From contig CAZUGV010000008.1 in the NCBI GenBank assembly GCA_964620425.1, forward strand, positions 38,032 through 102,031: 64,000 nt of DNA. Direction: 5' to 3'. This DNA comes from DASXUG01 sp964620425. GTDB taxonomy: Bacteria; Pseudomonadota; Gammaproteobacteria; Burkholderiales; Methylophilaceae. Below the pieces are notes generated by a model. That model searched no databases. It was not told where the DNA came from and worked only from the letters and a program-made list of their open reading frames with translations. A program made the translations under genes and the position numbers. Below are positions 54,740-62,488 of this stretch, piece by piece; within the stretch, counting starts at the first letter, position 1; each line of letters starts with the position of its first letter.

Positions 54740-55288
54740 ATGAACTCAGTTAAAACTTTAGCATTAGTCGCAGCATTATTTGCATCACAATCAGCCTTTG
54801 CTAACACGGTACCGTTGGTGATTGATTTTTCAAACGGCAATGCTGGTGGCTTTACAGGCGGTAGCATCTACACACAATCCATTGGTGGTGTAGCAGCGAA
54901 GCCACAAGGTAACTTTGGGGCTTATTATGTTGTGGGTAAAAACAGCACTGCAACACTTGATTTAACACCAAACACTTATAACGACATCTCATTTATTTGG
55001 GGTACGGTAGATTGGTACAACAATGTTGAAATCACATTGAGTGATAATAATGTAGTAAACATCAATGGTGCATCTTTCAACCCAAGCAACGGTACAACAG
55101 ATAAAGTATTTTCTTATAATTCAGGTGCTTTGTTTATCAATACAGTGAAGTTAATCAATGGCAAGAATCCAGCATTTGAAATTGATAACTTTACTGCAAG
55201 CGCAGTACCAGAGCCAGAAGCGTATGCCATGATGTTGGCTGGTCTTGGTTTAATCGGCTTTGCTGCTCGTCGTAAATTGGCAGTTTAA
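54740..55288 (+). CDS. PEP-CTERM sorting-signal protein
   Basis: Secreted protein of 182 residues with a signal peptide (TLALVAALFASQSAFA), a beta-rich body and a C-terminal PEP-CTERM signal: VPEPEAYAMMLAGLGLIGFAARRKLAV split here as the VPEPE motif, a hydrophobic helix and a basic RRK tail. Such proteins are processed by exosortase and linked to exopolysaccharide production; no exosortase is in the window. The body is unlike any domain I recognise. A strong terminator follows. Confidence 0.9.
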   Translation: MNSVKTLALVAALFASQSAFANTVPLVIDFSNGNAGGFTGGSIYTQSIGGVAAKPQGNFGAYYVVGKNSTATLDLTPNTYNDISFIWGTVDWYNNVEITLSDNNVVNINGASFNPSNGTTDKVFSYNSGALFINTVKLINGKNPAFEIDNFTASAVPEPEAYAMMLAGLGLIGFAARRKLAV

Positions 55289-55309
55289 ATAAAAAAAATA
55301 GTTTCGGGG

Positions 55310-55373
55310 AAAGTTGGCATTGAGGTTAATGCCGACTTTAGAGCCCACCAAGTTATTTGGTGGGCTTTTTTTT
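55310..55373 (+). terminator. Double-hairpin terminator after the PEP-CTERM gene
   Basis: A first hairpin (55310-55339, AAAGTTGGCATT with AATGCCGACTTT, one G-T wobble) is followed by GCCCACCAA/TTGGTGGGC (55343-55365) and a T8 run. It ends just before the convergent xseA. Confidence 0.85.
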
Positions 55374-55377
55374 CGTA

Positions 55378-56589
55378 CTAATTTTGGATAATTGCCTTCA
55401 CTTTGCTTTGCGCGAAAGTGATATGAATTGCTTCTCCAGTTTCAGTCTGATTTTTATCGCTGATGATTTTTCCATGAGTATTTTCTACAATCGCAAAGCC
55501 GCGATTTAGCACAGATTTTGGGTTTAAGTGCGTTAAGTTTTGTTGAAAGCTATTCAGTTGTTGTCTTTTATGTTGCACTGCACCAAAAATGCTTTGATTA
55601 AGGCGCAGTTGTAATTGTTGTAAGTAATCGCGCTTATGAGAAATTTGCTGGCTAGGTGAGAGCAAGCGTTTAGTCAAATAATCTAATTGCTGAGCATGTT
55701 GGTTGAGTTTATTTTCCATTAGCCTGTTTAGCTGTAGGGCATGTTGTTGAATTTGTGCGATTAAACTTGCGCGGTTCGGGCTAACTAACTCGGCGGCTGC
55801 GGTTGGAGTCGCGGCGCGTTGGTCTGCCACAAAATCGCAAATGGTAAAATCTGTTTCATGTCCCACACCGCTAATGGTGGGCAGTTTGCTGTCGGCCACG
55901 GCACGTGCCACGACTTCTTCATTAAATGACCATAAATCCTCAATGCTACCGCCACCACGGCAAATAATGAGCAGATCACATTCATTACGTTGGTTGGCAA
56001 GTTGGATTGCATTTGCGATTTTTTCCGCCGCGCCTTTGCCCTGTACAGGCGTTGGGTAAATAATGACATTGATGCTTGGCATACGCCGTTTAAGCGTGGT
56101 GAGTACATCACGCAAAGCCGCGGCATCGGCAGAGGTGACGATGCCGATTTGTTTAGGGTGAGTTGGGATTGCTTTTTTGCGTGCCACATCAAACAAACCC
56201 TCGGCCTGCAATTTGGCTTTCAGGCGTTCAAAAGCCTCAAACAATGTGCCTAAGCCAGCGCGTTGTAGAAACTCAATGGTGAGCTGAAAATCCCCACGCG
56301 CTTCATATAGCGTCACCAAAGCGCGTGCCTCGACTTTATCGCCTTCTTTGGGTATCCAATCTAAATAACTATTACGCCCTTTAAACATTACGCAACGTAC
56401 TTGTGCGCTACTATCTTTAAGTGAGAAATACCAATGCCCAGAGGCCGCGCGCGTGAGGTTGGAAATTTCGCCACTCACCCAAAATAAAGGGAAACTATGT
56501 TCCAATACATCGCGTACCGAACGATTAAGCTCAGTGACAGTCAGAACGCGTTGTTGGGGGGTGGGGGATTGCAGGTGATTTTCAGTCAT
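55378..56589 (-). CDS. xseA: Exodeoxyribonuclease VII large subunit
   Basis: Catalytic subunit of ExoVII, degrading single-stranded DNA. The 403-residue product has the N-terminal OB fold (WVSGEISNLTRAASGHWYFSLKD), the core LLIICRGGGSIEDLWSFNEEVVARA and GVGHETDFTICDFVADQRAATPTAAAE, then a coiled-coil region and C-terminal LNRGFAIVEN. The partner xseB is not nearby. Confidence 0.95.
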   Translation of the reverse strand: MTENHLQSPTPQQRVLTVTELNRSVRDVLEHSFPLFWVSGEISNLTRAASGHWYFSLKDSSAQVRCVMFKGRNSYLDWIPKEGDKVEARALVTLYEARGDFQLTIEFLQRAGLGTLFEAFERLKAKLQAEGLFDVARKKAIPTHPKQIGIVTSADAAALRDVLTTLKRRMPSINVIIYPTPVQGKGAAEKIANAIQLANQRNECDLLIICRGGGSIEDLWSFNEEVVARAVADSKLPTISGVGHETDFTICDFVADQRAATPTAAAELVSPNRASLIAQIQQHALQLNRLMENKLNQHAQQLDYLTKRLLSPSQQISHKRDYLQQLQLRLNQSIFGAVQHKRQQLNSFQQNLTHLNPKSVLNRGFAIVENTHGKIISDKNQTETGEAIHITFAQSKVKAIIQN

Positions 56590-56641
56590 AGCCGCTATTA
56601 TCCATTACAATATGCATATCTTGATAGAGGGTGTAACAGGA

Positions 56642-57139
56642 ATGTTAACTAAACGGTTATTTGGTAGAGCAGGCTATTTGCTTGGTTTTTTGGCGAGTTT
56701 CGGCTTGGTCGCGTTGGCACTGGTGATTCAAACGCAATATCATTTAGAGCCCTGCCCCTTATGTATTTCTCAACGCCTAGTCTTTATGGGCTTGGGCGGC
56801 TTGTTTTTAGCCGCAGCGATTTTTAAACCTACAGGACTAGCGCGCACAATATTCGCTGTATTGCATGTAATTACCGCAATTGGTGGTGCTGGCGTGGCGA
56901 TTCGTCACTGGTATATCCAAGTCCACAAAAGCGAAATGATTGTCGATTGCGGCGTGGGCTTTGATTATATGTTTGAGAACTTCCCCTTCAAAAAAGCCAT
57001 TGACCTCGTGTTTAAAGGCACAGGCGATTGCGCCAATATTGATTGGACGTTTCTAGGCTTAACGATTCCGCAATTGTCGTTAATTGCCTTCGTCAGCTTA
57101 GCGGCTTATGCTATTTTTCTATCGCGCTTGAAAGCTTAA
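56642..57139 (+). CDS. dsbB: Disulfide bond formation protein B
   Basis: Inner-membrane quinone reductase that reoxidises DsbA. The 165-residue protein has four helices and the first periplasmic CxxC in LEPCPLCISQRL; the second cysteine pair is formed by Cys in IVDCGVGFDYMFENF and CANIDW. ATG 56642 (MLTKRLFGRAGY) is preferred over the in-frame ATG at 56612. cysM starts 6 bases downstream. Confidence 0.92.
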   Translation: MLTKRLFGRAGYLLGFLASFGLVALALVIQTQYHLEPCPLCISQRLVFMGLGGLFLAAAIFKPTGLARTIFAVLHVITAIGGAGVAIRHWYIQVHKSEMIVDCGVGFDYMFENFPFKKAIDLVFKGTGDCANIDWTFLGLTIPQLSLIAFVSLAAYAIFLSRLKA

Positions 57140-57145
57140 ATTCAG

Positions 57146-58033
57146 ATGTATAAAACTTTAGATGATTTTGTAGGCAACACGCCACTTGTAAAATTAAAAC
57201 GAATGGCGGGTAACACCAGCAACACCATTTTGCTCAAATTAGAAGGTAATAACCCTGCTGGTTCAGTCAAAGATAGACCCGCTTTCTCGATGATTTCTCG
57301 TGCGGAAGCACGTGGAGACATTAAGCCTGGCGATACCCTGATTGAAGCGACTAGTGGTAATACGGGTATTGCCTTAGCTATGGTGGCTGCCATGCGCGGT
57401 TATAAAATGGTGTTGGTGATGCCTGAAAACCAAAGTGTGGAACGCCGTCAAAGCATGAAAGCCTACGGCGCAGAATTGGTGCTAACACCCAAAGATGGCA
57501 GCATGGAGTTGGCACGTGATGTGGCGATGAAATTGCAAGCGGAAGGTGAAGGCATTGTGTTAGACCAGTTTGCTAACCCCGATAACCCGCTCGCGCATTA
57601 CGAAGGTACAGGCCCTGAAATTTGGAACCAAACGGATGGTAAAGTCACGCACTTTGTATCGAGCATGGGTACTACAGGTACGATTATGGGTACTTCACGC
57701 TACTTAAAAGAGCAAAACCCAAATATTAAAATCATCGGCGTGCAACCAGAAGATGGCTCGCAAATCCCCGGTATTCGCAAATGGCCAGAAGAATACTTGC
57801 CAAAATTCTACGACAAAAGTCGCGTAGATGAATTAATTTATGTAAGCCAAAAACATGCGGAAAATACCACGCGCAAACTTGCCACAGAAGAGGGTATATT
57901 CGCAGGCATTTCATCGGGCGGGGCTTTGTATGCTGCGCTGCAATTATCCAAGCAAGTAGAAAATGCGGTGATTGTGTCGATTGTTTGTGACCGTGGCGAC
58001 CGCTATTTATCTACGGGTGTTTTCCCTAGTTAA
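57146..58033 (+). CDS. cysM: Cysteine synthase B
   Basis: PLP-dependent O-acetylserine sulfhydrylase. The PLP Lys is in NPAGSVKDRPAFSMI (about residue 42), with EATSGNTGIALAMVAA and the C-terminal ISSGGALYAAL. The 295 residues and the shorter loops fit CysM better than CysK. It is closely linked to dsbB. Confidence 0.93.
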   Translation: MYKTLDDFVGNTPLVKLKRMAGNTSNTILLKLEGNNPAGSVKDRPAFSMISRAEARGDIKPGDTLIEATSGNTGIALAMVAAMRGYKMVLVMPENQSVERRQSMKAYGAELVLTPKDGSMELARDVAMKLQAEGEGIVLDQFANPDNPLAHYEGTGPEIWNQTDGKVTHFVSSMGTTGTIMGTSRYLKEQNPNIKIIGVQPEDGSQIPGIRKWPEEYLPKFYDKSRVDELIYVSQKHAENTTRKLATEEGIFAGISSGGALYAALQLSKQVENAVIVSIVCDRGDRYLSTGVFPS

Positions 58034-58162
58034 GTTGAAAACGAAAGAAATTGAGTTGATTGCGTTGGTGTCATAAATAGCGACTTGCAATACCAGCTAG
58101 TTTGTAAGCTATTGTTGCAATTTAGGGACGGAAATATGTCAATTAACTTAATTTTCAAAAAA

Positions 58163-58196
58163 AAGTCACAGTAATGTCATATAATATTCGTAAAGT
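58163..58196 (+). promoter_or_regulatory. Pho-box-like promoter upstream of olsBA
   Basis: AAGTCAC-AGTA-ATGTCAT (58163-58180) has the Pho-box arrangement of two 7-bp direct repeats 4 bp apart; against CTGTCAT the first matches 4 of 7 and the second 6 of 7. A -10-like TAAAGT (58191-58196) begins 10 bases later, the usual Pho promoter distance. The predicted transcript start is about 28 bases before the olsB ATG. Two half-sites is a short match and needs testing. Confidence 0.5.
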
Positions 58197-58230
58197 TTTA
58201 ACTGTCTAAAATCAATCTTGGGGATTAAAC

Positions 58231-58980
58231 ATGCTTAATAAGCATTCCTCGCTTGGTTCTCATGTTGAGCCGAGCCAGTTATACACAAGTTTTGCCCGCG
58301 ACGCTTCGGAGTTAGAAGAGGCGCAAAGATTACGTTATAAAGTATTTGCAGAAGAAATGGGTGCAAAGCTTGCGAGTACAGATGGTTATGATCGCGATCC
58401 ATTTGATGAGTTTTGTGAGCATTTGTTAATCCGTAACGCTGAAACCAATGAGGTTGTGGGTACCTATCGCATTTTAAACCCAAGCATGGCAAAAAAAGCA
58501 GGTGGCTATTACTCTAACACGGAGTTTGATCTAAGCCGCTTGGAAAACCTCTTTGATCGCACGGTTGAAGTGGGGCGTGCTTGTGTACATCCAGATTATC
58601 GCAATGGCGGCACTATCACCATGTTATGGGGTGGTTTGGCTAAGTACATGCAAACGAATCGATATGAATACATGATTGGCTGTGGCAGTGTTGGCATGGC
58701 AGATGGTGGTCACATGGCTGCTAGTCTTTACCACAGCCTTAAAGAAAAATATCTCGCTCCAGCAGAGTATCGGGTATTTCCACGTTGCCCATTACCATTA
58801 GAAGCACTTTCTACTGACATGGAAGTCGCTTGCCCAGCGCTGATTAAAGGTTATTTAAGAATCGGCGCGTATATTTGTGGTGAGCCAGCATGGGATCCTG
58901 ATTTTAATAGTGCGGATATGCTAGTGATGCTGCCCTTGTCTCGCATTAACAGGCGATATGCAGCACACTTTTTTAAATAA
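58231..58980 (+). CDS. olsB: L-ornithine N-alpha-acyltransferase OlsB-like (GNAT)
   Basis: OlsB transfers a 3-hydroxyacyl chain from ACP to ornithine, making lyso-ornithine lipid. The 249-residue GNAT-fold product has LEEAQRLRYKVFAEEMGA near the start, a Cys/Arg-rich VEVGRACVHPDYRNGGTITMLWGGLAKYM motif and VACPALIKGYLRIGAYICGEPAWDPDF near the end, typical of the OlsB/haemolysin-like acyltransferase group. The assignment rests on this pattern plus the adjacent acyltransferase. ATG 58231 has a strong GGGGA site. Confidence 0.82.
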   Translation: MLNKHSSLGSHVEPSQLYTSFARDASELEEAQRLRYKVFAEEMGAKLASTDGYDRDPFDEFCEHLLIRNAETNEVVGTYRILNPSMAKKAGGYYSNTEFDLSRLENLFDRTVEVGRACVHPDYRNGGTITMLWGGLAKYMQTNRYEYMIGCGSVGMADGGHMAASLYHSLKEKYLAPAEYRVFPRCPLPLEALSTDMEVACPALIKGYLRIGAYICGEPAWDPDFNSADMLVMLPLSRINRRYAAHFFK

Positions 58981-58982
58981 TT

Positions 58983-59789
58983 TTGTCAGTTAGCCCAATC
59001 AAAAAAAAGCGCTATTCATCGCCTATTGTTCGTGTTTTTCGTATTGCTCGCATGGTAATACACACGCTCTATGGCTTGTTGATTGGCGCTTTTGTTTTAC
59101 CTAAAGCCACACCCAAGCAGCGCGATCTTATTATTAGCAGATGGTCGGCAAGTTTGTTGGCGGTGATGAATGTGCGTGTGATCAAAAAAGGCACGCCTCC
59201 CAGCCGAGACATTGCGGGCACGATGTTTGTCGCCAATCATATTTCATGGATAGATATTCACGCGCTAAATAGTGTTCGTGCTGTGCGATTTGTTTCAAAA
59301 GCAGAGGTTAAAAATTGGCCAGTGTTTGGTCGATTAGCCGTTAATGCAAATACGCTCTTTATTGACCGCGCAAGAAAGCAAGATGCTGGTCGCATTGTAG
59401 AAGTCACGACAGACAGTTTAAAATCTGGTGATTGCCTGTGCTACTTTCCTGAAGGCACTACCACTGACGGTACACAGCTGAAAGCATTTAAAGGTAGCTT
59501 AATGCAATCCGCTATCAATAATGGCGCGCCAGTTTTCCCCTTTGTTATTCGTTATCCCAACCCTGATGGTAGTCCCAATATTGAAATGGCATACGCGGAT
59601 GAAACCACCTTGCTTTACTCTATGTGGCAAATAGTTTCGCTAAAAAATCCCATAGTAGAACTTGAGTTTTTAACCCCTATCAATCCAAAAGGGCATGATA
59701 GAAGAAGTTTGACGATTTTAGCCCGACAAAAAATTGCAGAAAAGCTCAATATAGCTGAAGGGCATGCTTCAGTTGGTGATGAAGAATAA
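58983..59789 (+). CDS. olsA: Lyso-ornithine lipid O-acyltransferase OlsA-like (PlsC family)
   Basis: Membrane-associated acyltransferase of 268 residues completing ornithine lipid by adding the second acyl chain; PlsC-type 1-acylglycerol-phosphate acyltransferase is the alternative. The catalytic HX4D is in NHISWIDIHAL and the binding motif in YFPEGTTTDGT. An N-terminal helix (VIHTLYGLLIGAFVL) anchors it. The start is TTG 58983, two bases after olsB, so the pair forms an operon. Confidence 0.78.
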   Translation: MSVSPIKKKRYSSPIVRVFRIARMVIHTLYGLLIGAFVLPKATPKQRDLIISRWSASLLAVMNVRVIKKGTPPSRDIAGTMFVANHISWIDIHALNSVRAVRFVSKAEVKNWPVFGRLAVNANTLFIDRARKQDAGRIVEVTTDSLKSGDCLCYFPEGTTTDGTQLKAFKGSLMQSAINNGAPVFPFVIRYPNPDGSPNIEMAYADETTLLYSMWQIVSLKNPIVELEFLTPINPKGHDRRSLTILARQKIAEKLNIAEGHASVGDEE

Positions 59790-59837
59790 CCCAATATAAC
59801 AACAAGTTGCAGGCTTGTTTAATGCTTGAAGTTTGAT

Positions 59838-60674
59838 TTAATTTGCGATGTTTTTAATGCTGGATAAATCTCGCTCATCGCAAGATATTTGAAAAACCGC
59901 CTGCGTTTCTAACTGCAATGCGGTGAGCTTGCCACCCCATAAACAACCAGTGTCTAGCGCGAAGATATTGTCTGCTATGTGTAGTCCCAAAGCCGACCAA
60001 TGACCAACAATAATTTTGCAATCCTTAGAATGCCGATTTGGCACTTTAAACCAAGGCATCCATCCTTCTGGAATATCTGCGAGCTCGCCTTTGTGCTTAA
60101 ACTCCAACTCGCCATCTTGTGAACAAATACGCATACGTGTCATGGTGTTTGTAATGAAACGTAATCGGTCAAACCCTTGCAAATCCTCATGCCAGATTGT
60201 TGGGTAGTTGCCGTACATGCTTGCTAAGAACTCACGATAATGTGTGCTGCGTAATGCAGACTCGACTTCGCCAGCCAAGATTTTTGCTTGGCTAATTGAC
60301 CACTGCGGCAACAATCCCGCGTGTACCATCAGATAATCGTTTTTCTGATAAATCAGCGGTTGGTGACGTAGCCATGACAGTAAAGTATCTTTATCGGGAG
60401 CCGCTAAAATACTTTGCAACGTGTCACTTCGATGGGGTTTCGCAAACCCCTCAGCAACTGTAATCGCATGCAAATCATGGTTTCCCAACACCATTTTTAC
60501 ATTCTGTTGATGCGCATACGCCCAACGTAACATCTCTAGTGAACCCGTGCCACGATTGATGATGTCACCCACCAACCACAGTTGATCATTTTGGGGATTA
60601 AACTCAATGTGTTTCAACAAGCGTTGAAACGAGTGAAAACAACCTTGTATATCGCCGATGGCGTAGGTTGACAT
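59838..60674 (-). CDS. apaH: Symmetrical diadenosine tetraphosphatase
   Basis: ApaH hydrolyses Ap4A to two ADP and also decaps Np4-capped RNA. The 278-residue metallophosphatase has YAIGDIQGCFHSF, LVGDIINRGTGSLEML and VLGNHDLHAI metal-binding motifs, and LDTGCLWGGKLTALQL near the C-terminus. Convergent with olsA. Confidence 0.95.
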   Translation of the reverse strand: MSTYAIGDIQGCFHSFQRLLKHIEFNPQNDQLWLVGDIINRGTGSLEMLRWAYAHQQNVKMVLGNHDLHAITVAEGFAKPHRSDTLQSILAAPDKDTLLSWLRHQPLIYQKNDYLMVHAGLLPQWSISQAKILAGEVESALRSTHYREFLASMYGNYPTIWHEDLQGFDRLRFITNTMTRMRICSQDGELEFKHKGELADIPEGWMPWFKVPNRHSKDCKIIVGHWSALGLHIADNIFALDTGCLWGGKLTALQLETQAVFQISCDERDLSSIKNIAN

Positions 60675-60704
60675 AAATTATCTAATCAATAATTTTAGAG
60701 GGCG

Positions 60705-60732
60705 CCTCGGTCTAACTTGAGTTAGGCCGAGG
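60705..60732 (-). terminator. Hairpin downstream of the dihaem cytochrome gene
   Basis: CCTCGG-T-CTAAC/GTTAG-G-CCGAGG, a 12-bp stem with one non-Watson-Crick position and a 4-base loop. It lies between the cytochrome stop and apaH start on the minus strand; the T-run is lacking. Confidence 0.5.
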
Positions 60733-60741
60733 TCAAGATGC

Positions 60742-61671
60742 TTAAGGCGCTTTAAAATTAGCGCCACTTTGGTTTGCCATGTTGGCGACTGCACGTGCTA
60801 CTTCATCACTCGTCAAATCTGCGTTACCGCCTTTGGCAGGCATCATACGAATACCTTTAATCGCATGTTGCACTAGCGTGTCGTAACCTTGCGCGATACG
60901 AGGACCCCAAGCAGCCTTATCCCCAATTTTTGGTGAACCAAGTGCACCTACTGCATGGCAAGCAGAGCAAACGGCTGAGACTACTTGCTCCCCAGTTTTG
61001 CCTGTTGGTTTTGCAGAAGGAGTCTCCTCTGTTTTAGCTTCAACTGGCTTTGGTGCTGTTGCCGCCACTTGATCTATAAAAGAATTGCTCTTCTCAGTTT
61101 TTGTAACTTCAGCGGGAGGTGCTGTTACAGCTGCTGGTGCTGGTGTAGATTCAGTGACTGCCGCTGGTGCTGCTCCTGCAACTGGTGGTTTGAAGTTTGC
61201 GCCAGATTGGTTTGCCATATAAGCAATCGCATTTGCAATTTCGCCATCCGTTAAATCAGGGTTGCCGCCACGTGCAGGCATTGAACGAATCCCCGCAATA
61301 GCATGTTTAATTAGCGTCTCATAACCTTGTGCAATACGTGGCGCCCAAGCCGCTTTATCGCCGATTTTTGGTGAGCCAAGTGCACCTACTGCATGGCAAG
61401 CAGAACAAACGGCTTTGGTTACTTCCTCACCGCTTTTATCTACATGCGGACCAGTTTCAACTGGCGCAACTTCAATTTGCGCAACAGGCTTAATACGCTC
61501 TTCAACCTTCGACGTATCTATTGTTGGATCAGCAATGTGTGTTGCTTCAATACCTATTAATAATTTGGCTATTAATACAAATACTAAAACAGGCGCTATT
61601 AAACAACCCAAAACCGCTAAAACCACTTGTGTAACCGTAGTGGCTGGAAAATCGTGATCGTGCTCACTCAT
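60742..61671 (-). CDS. Membrane-anchored dihaem cytochrome c with duplicated c5-type domains
   Basis: Predicted periplasmic-facing electron carrier, 309 residues. An N-terminal helix (residues ~13-40) anchors it, then two cytochrome c5-like domains (about 82-162 and 228-308) joined by an Ala/Pro/Glu/Lys linker. Haem motifs are CSACH at 89-93 and 235-239; likely axial Met residues are in MPARGG (131) and MPAKGG (277). The domains are nearly identical around the haem (AVCSACHAVGALGSPKIGDKA appears in both), pointing to an internal duplication. It may donate electrons to the cbb3 oxidase; that is inference. The architecture resembles the dihaem c5 family often called CycA-like. Confidence 0.85.
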   Translation of the reverse strand: MSEHDHDFPATTVTQVVLAVLGCLIAPVLVFVLIAKLLIGIEATHIADPTIDTSKVEERIKPVAQIEVAPVETGPHVDKSGEEVTKAVCSACHAVGALGSPKIGDKAAWAPRIAQGYETLIKHAIAGIRSMPARGGNPDLTDGEIANAIAYMANQSGANFKPPVAGAAPAAVTESTPAPAAVTAPPAEVTKTEKSNSFIDQVAATAPKPVEAKTEETPSAKPTGKTGEQVVSAVCSACHAVGALGSPKIGDKAAWGPRIAQGYDTLVQHAIKGIRMMPAKGGNADLTSDEVARAVANMANQSGANFKAP

Positions 61672-61731
61672 GGCAATCTACCCTAAAATTTTAAAGTATC
61701 GCAATTATACTGATAACAAGCCAATGGCAAA

Positions 61732-61760
61732 AGGACAACCACCCCCCTATTTGCTATAAT
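61732..61760 (+). promoter_or_regulatory. Promoter of tRNA-Arg
   Basis: A -35-like AGGACA (61732-61737) and a consensus -10 TATAAT (61755-61760) are 17 bases apart; the tRNA begins 19 bases after the -10. Confidence 0.6.
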
Positions 61761-61778
61761 CGGCATATTATTTTGCAT

Positions 61779-61855
61779 GCGCCCGTAGCTCAGTTGGATA
61801 GAGTGTTGGTTTCCGAAGCCAAAGGTCGTGGGTTCGACTCCCGCCGGGCGCGCCA
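61779..61855 (+). tRNA. tRNA-Arg (anticodon CCG)
   Basis: The 77 bases fold as a cloverleaf: acceptor arms GCGCCCG/CGGGCGC, anticodon loop TTCCGAA with anticodon CCG reading CGG codons, T-loop TTCGACT, and an encoded CCA end at 61853-61855. Confidence 0.95.
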
Positions 61856-61972
61856 AACAAGTCAATAGATTAGATAATAAATCCGCAGTAATGAAACTCC
61901 AACAATGAGTCCCCATTAATCAATCCGCTAGTGTAGGCTGTAGGCACGCATTTAAAAATAAACTCATCTGCC

Positions 61973-62000
61973 CTTGAAATAATCCAACATCGCCCCTATT
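61973..62000 (+). promoter_or_regulatory. Sigma-32-type heat-shock promoter of groESL
   Basis: CTTGAAA (61973-61979), a 13-base spacer and CCCCTATT (61993-62000) closely match the sigma-32 consensus (CTTGAAA-N13/14-CCCCAT-T). Confidence 0.75.
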
Positions 62001-62001
62001 A

Positions 62002-62028
62002 TTAGCACTCTGTAGGTTTGAGTGCTAG
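62002..62028 (+). promoter_or_regulatory. CIRCE element (HrcA operator)
   Basis: TTAGCACTC (62002-62010), nine bases, GAGTGCTAG (62020-62028): 17 of 18 arm positions match the CIRCE consensus. It directly follows the sigma-32 -10 box and would cover the transcription start. Confidence 0.9.
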
Positions 62029-62139
62029 CAGCTTGCATTTAAGACTGCTTTTTTATCACCGCCTTGTAGATTGAATTCTTTGTTTTAAAAGTAGTTTTTT
62101 AATTTATCAGTGTAATTTGTTAACTATGGAGAGTAATTT

Positions 62140-62430
62140 ATGAAAATTCGTCCTTTACATGACCGCGTCATTGTTAAGCGTGTAGAAGAAGTGCGTACAA
62201 CTGCATCAGGCATTGTGATTCCTGATACTGCTACTGAAAAACCTGACCAAGGTGAAGTGATTGCAGTGGGTCCTGGTAAAAAAGATGATAGCGGCAAATT
62301 GATTGCGCTCGACGTTAAAGTGGGCGACAAAGTGTTGTTCGGTAAATACGCTGGCCAAACTGTTAAAGTCGATGGCACTGAGCTATTAGTAATGCGCGAA
62401 GAAGATTTAATGGGCGTGGTTGAGGCGTAA
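62140..62430 (+). CDS. groES: Co-chaperonin GroES
   Basis: The 96-residue lid of the GroEL folding chamber. Diagnostic sequences are MKIRPLHDRVIVKRVEE, the mobile loop TTASGIVIPD and VGDKVLFGKYAGQTVKVDG. It is first in the groESL operon, under sigma-32-like and CIRCE control. Confidence 0.97.
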   Translation: MKIRPLHDRVIVKRVEEVRTTASGIVIPDTATEKPDQGEVIAVGPGKKDDSGKLIALDVKVGDKVLFGKYAGQTVKVDGTELLVMREEDLMGVVEA

Positions 62431-62488
62431 TTCGCACCCTCGTTTTTTTAACTTATTCAATAGAATTTAGTAATTTAGGAGATTTAAC

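Noticed and set aside
61779..61855. tRNA-Arg as an integration site of a genomic island
   Set aside because: The neighbouring genes are core chromosomal ones, with no integrase and no second copy of the tRNA 3' end visible.
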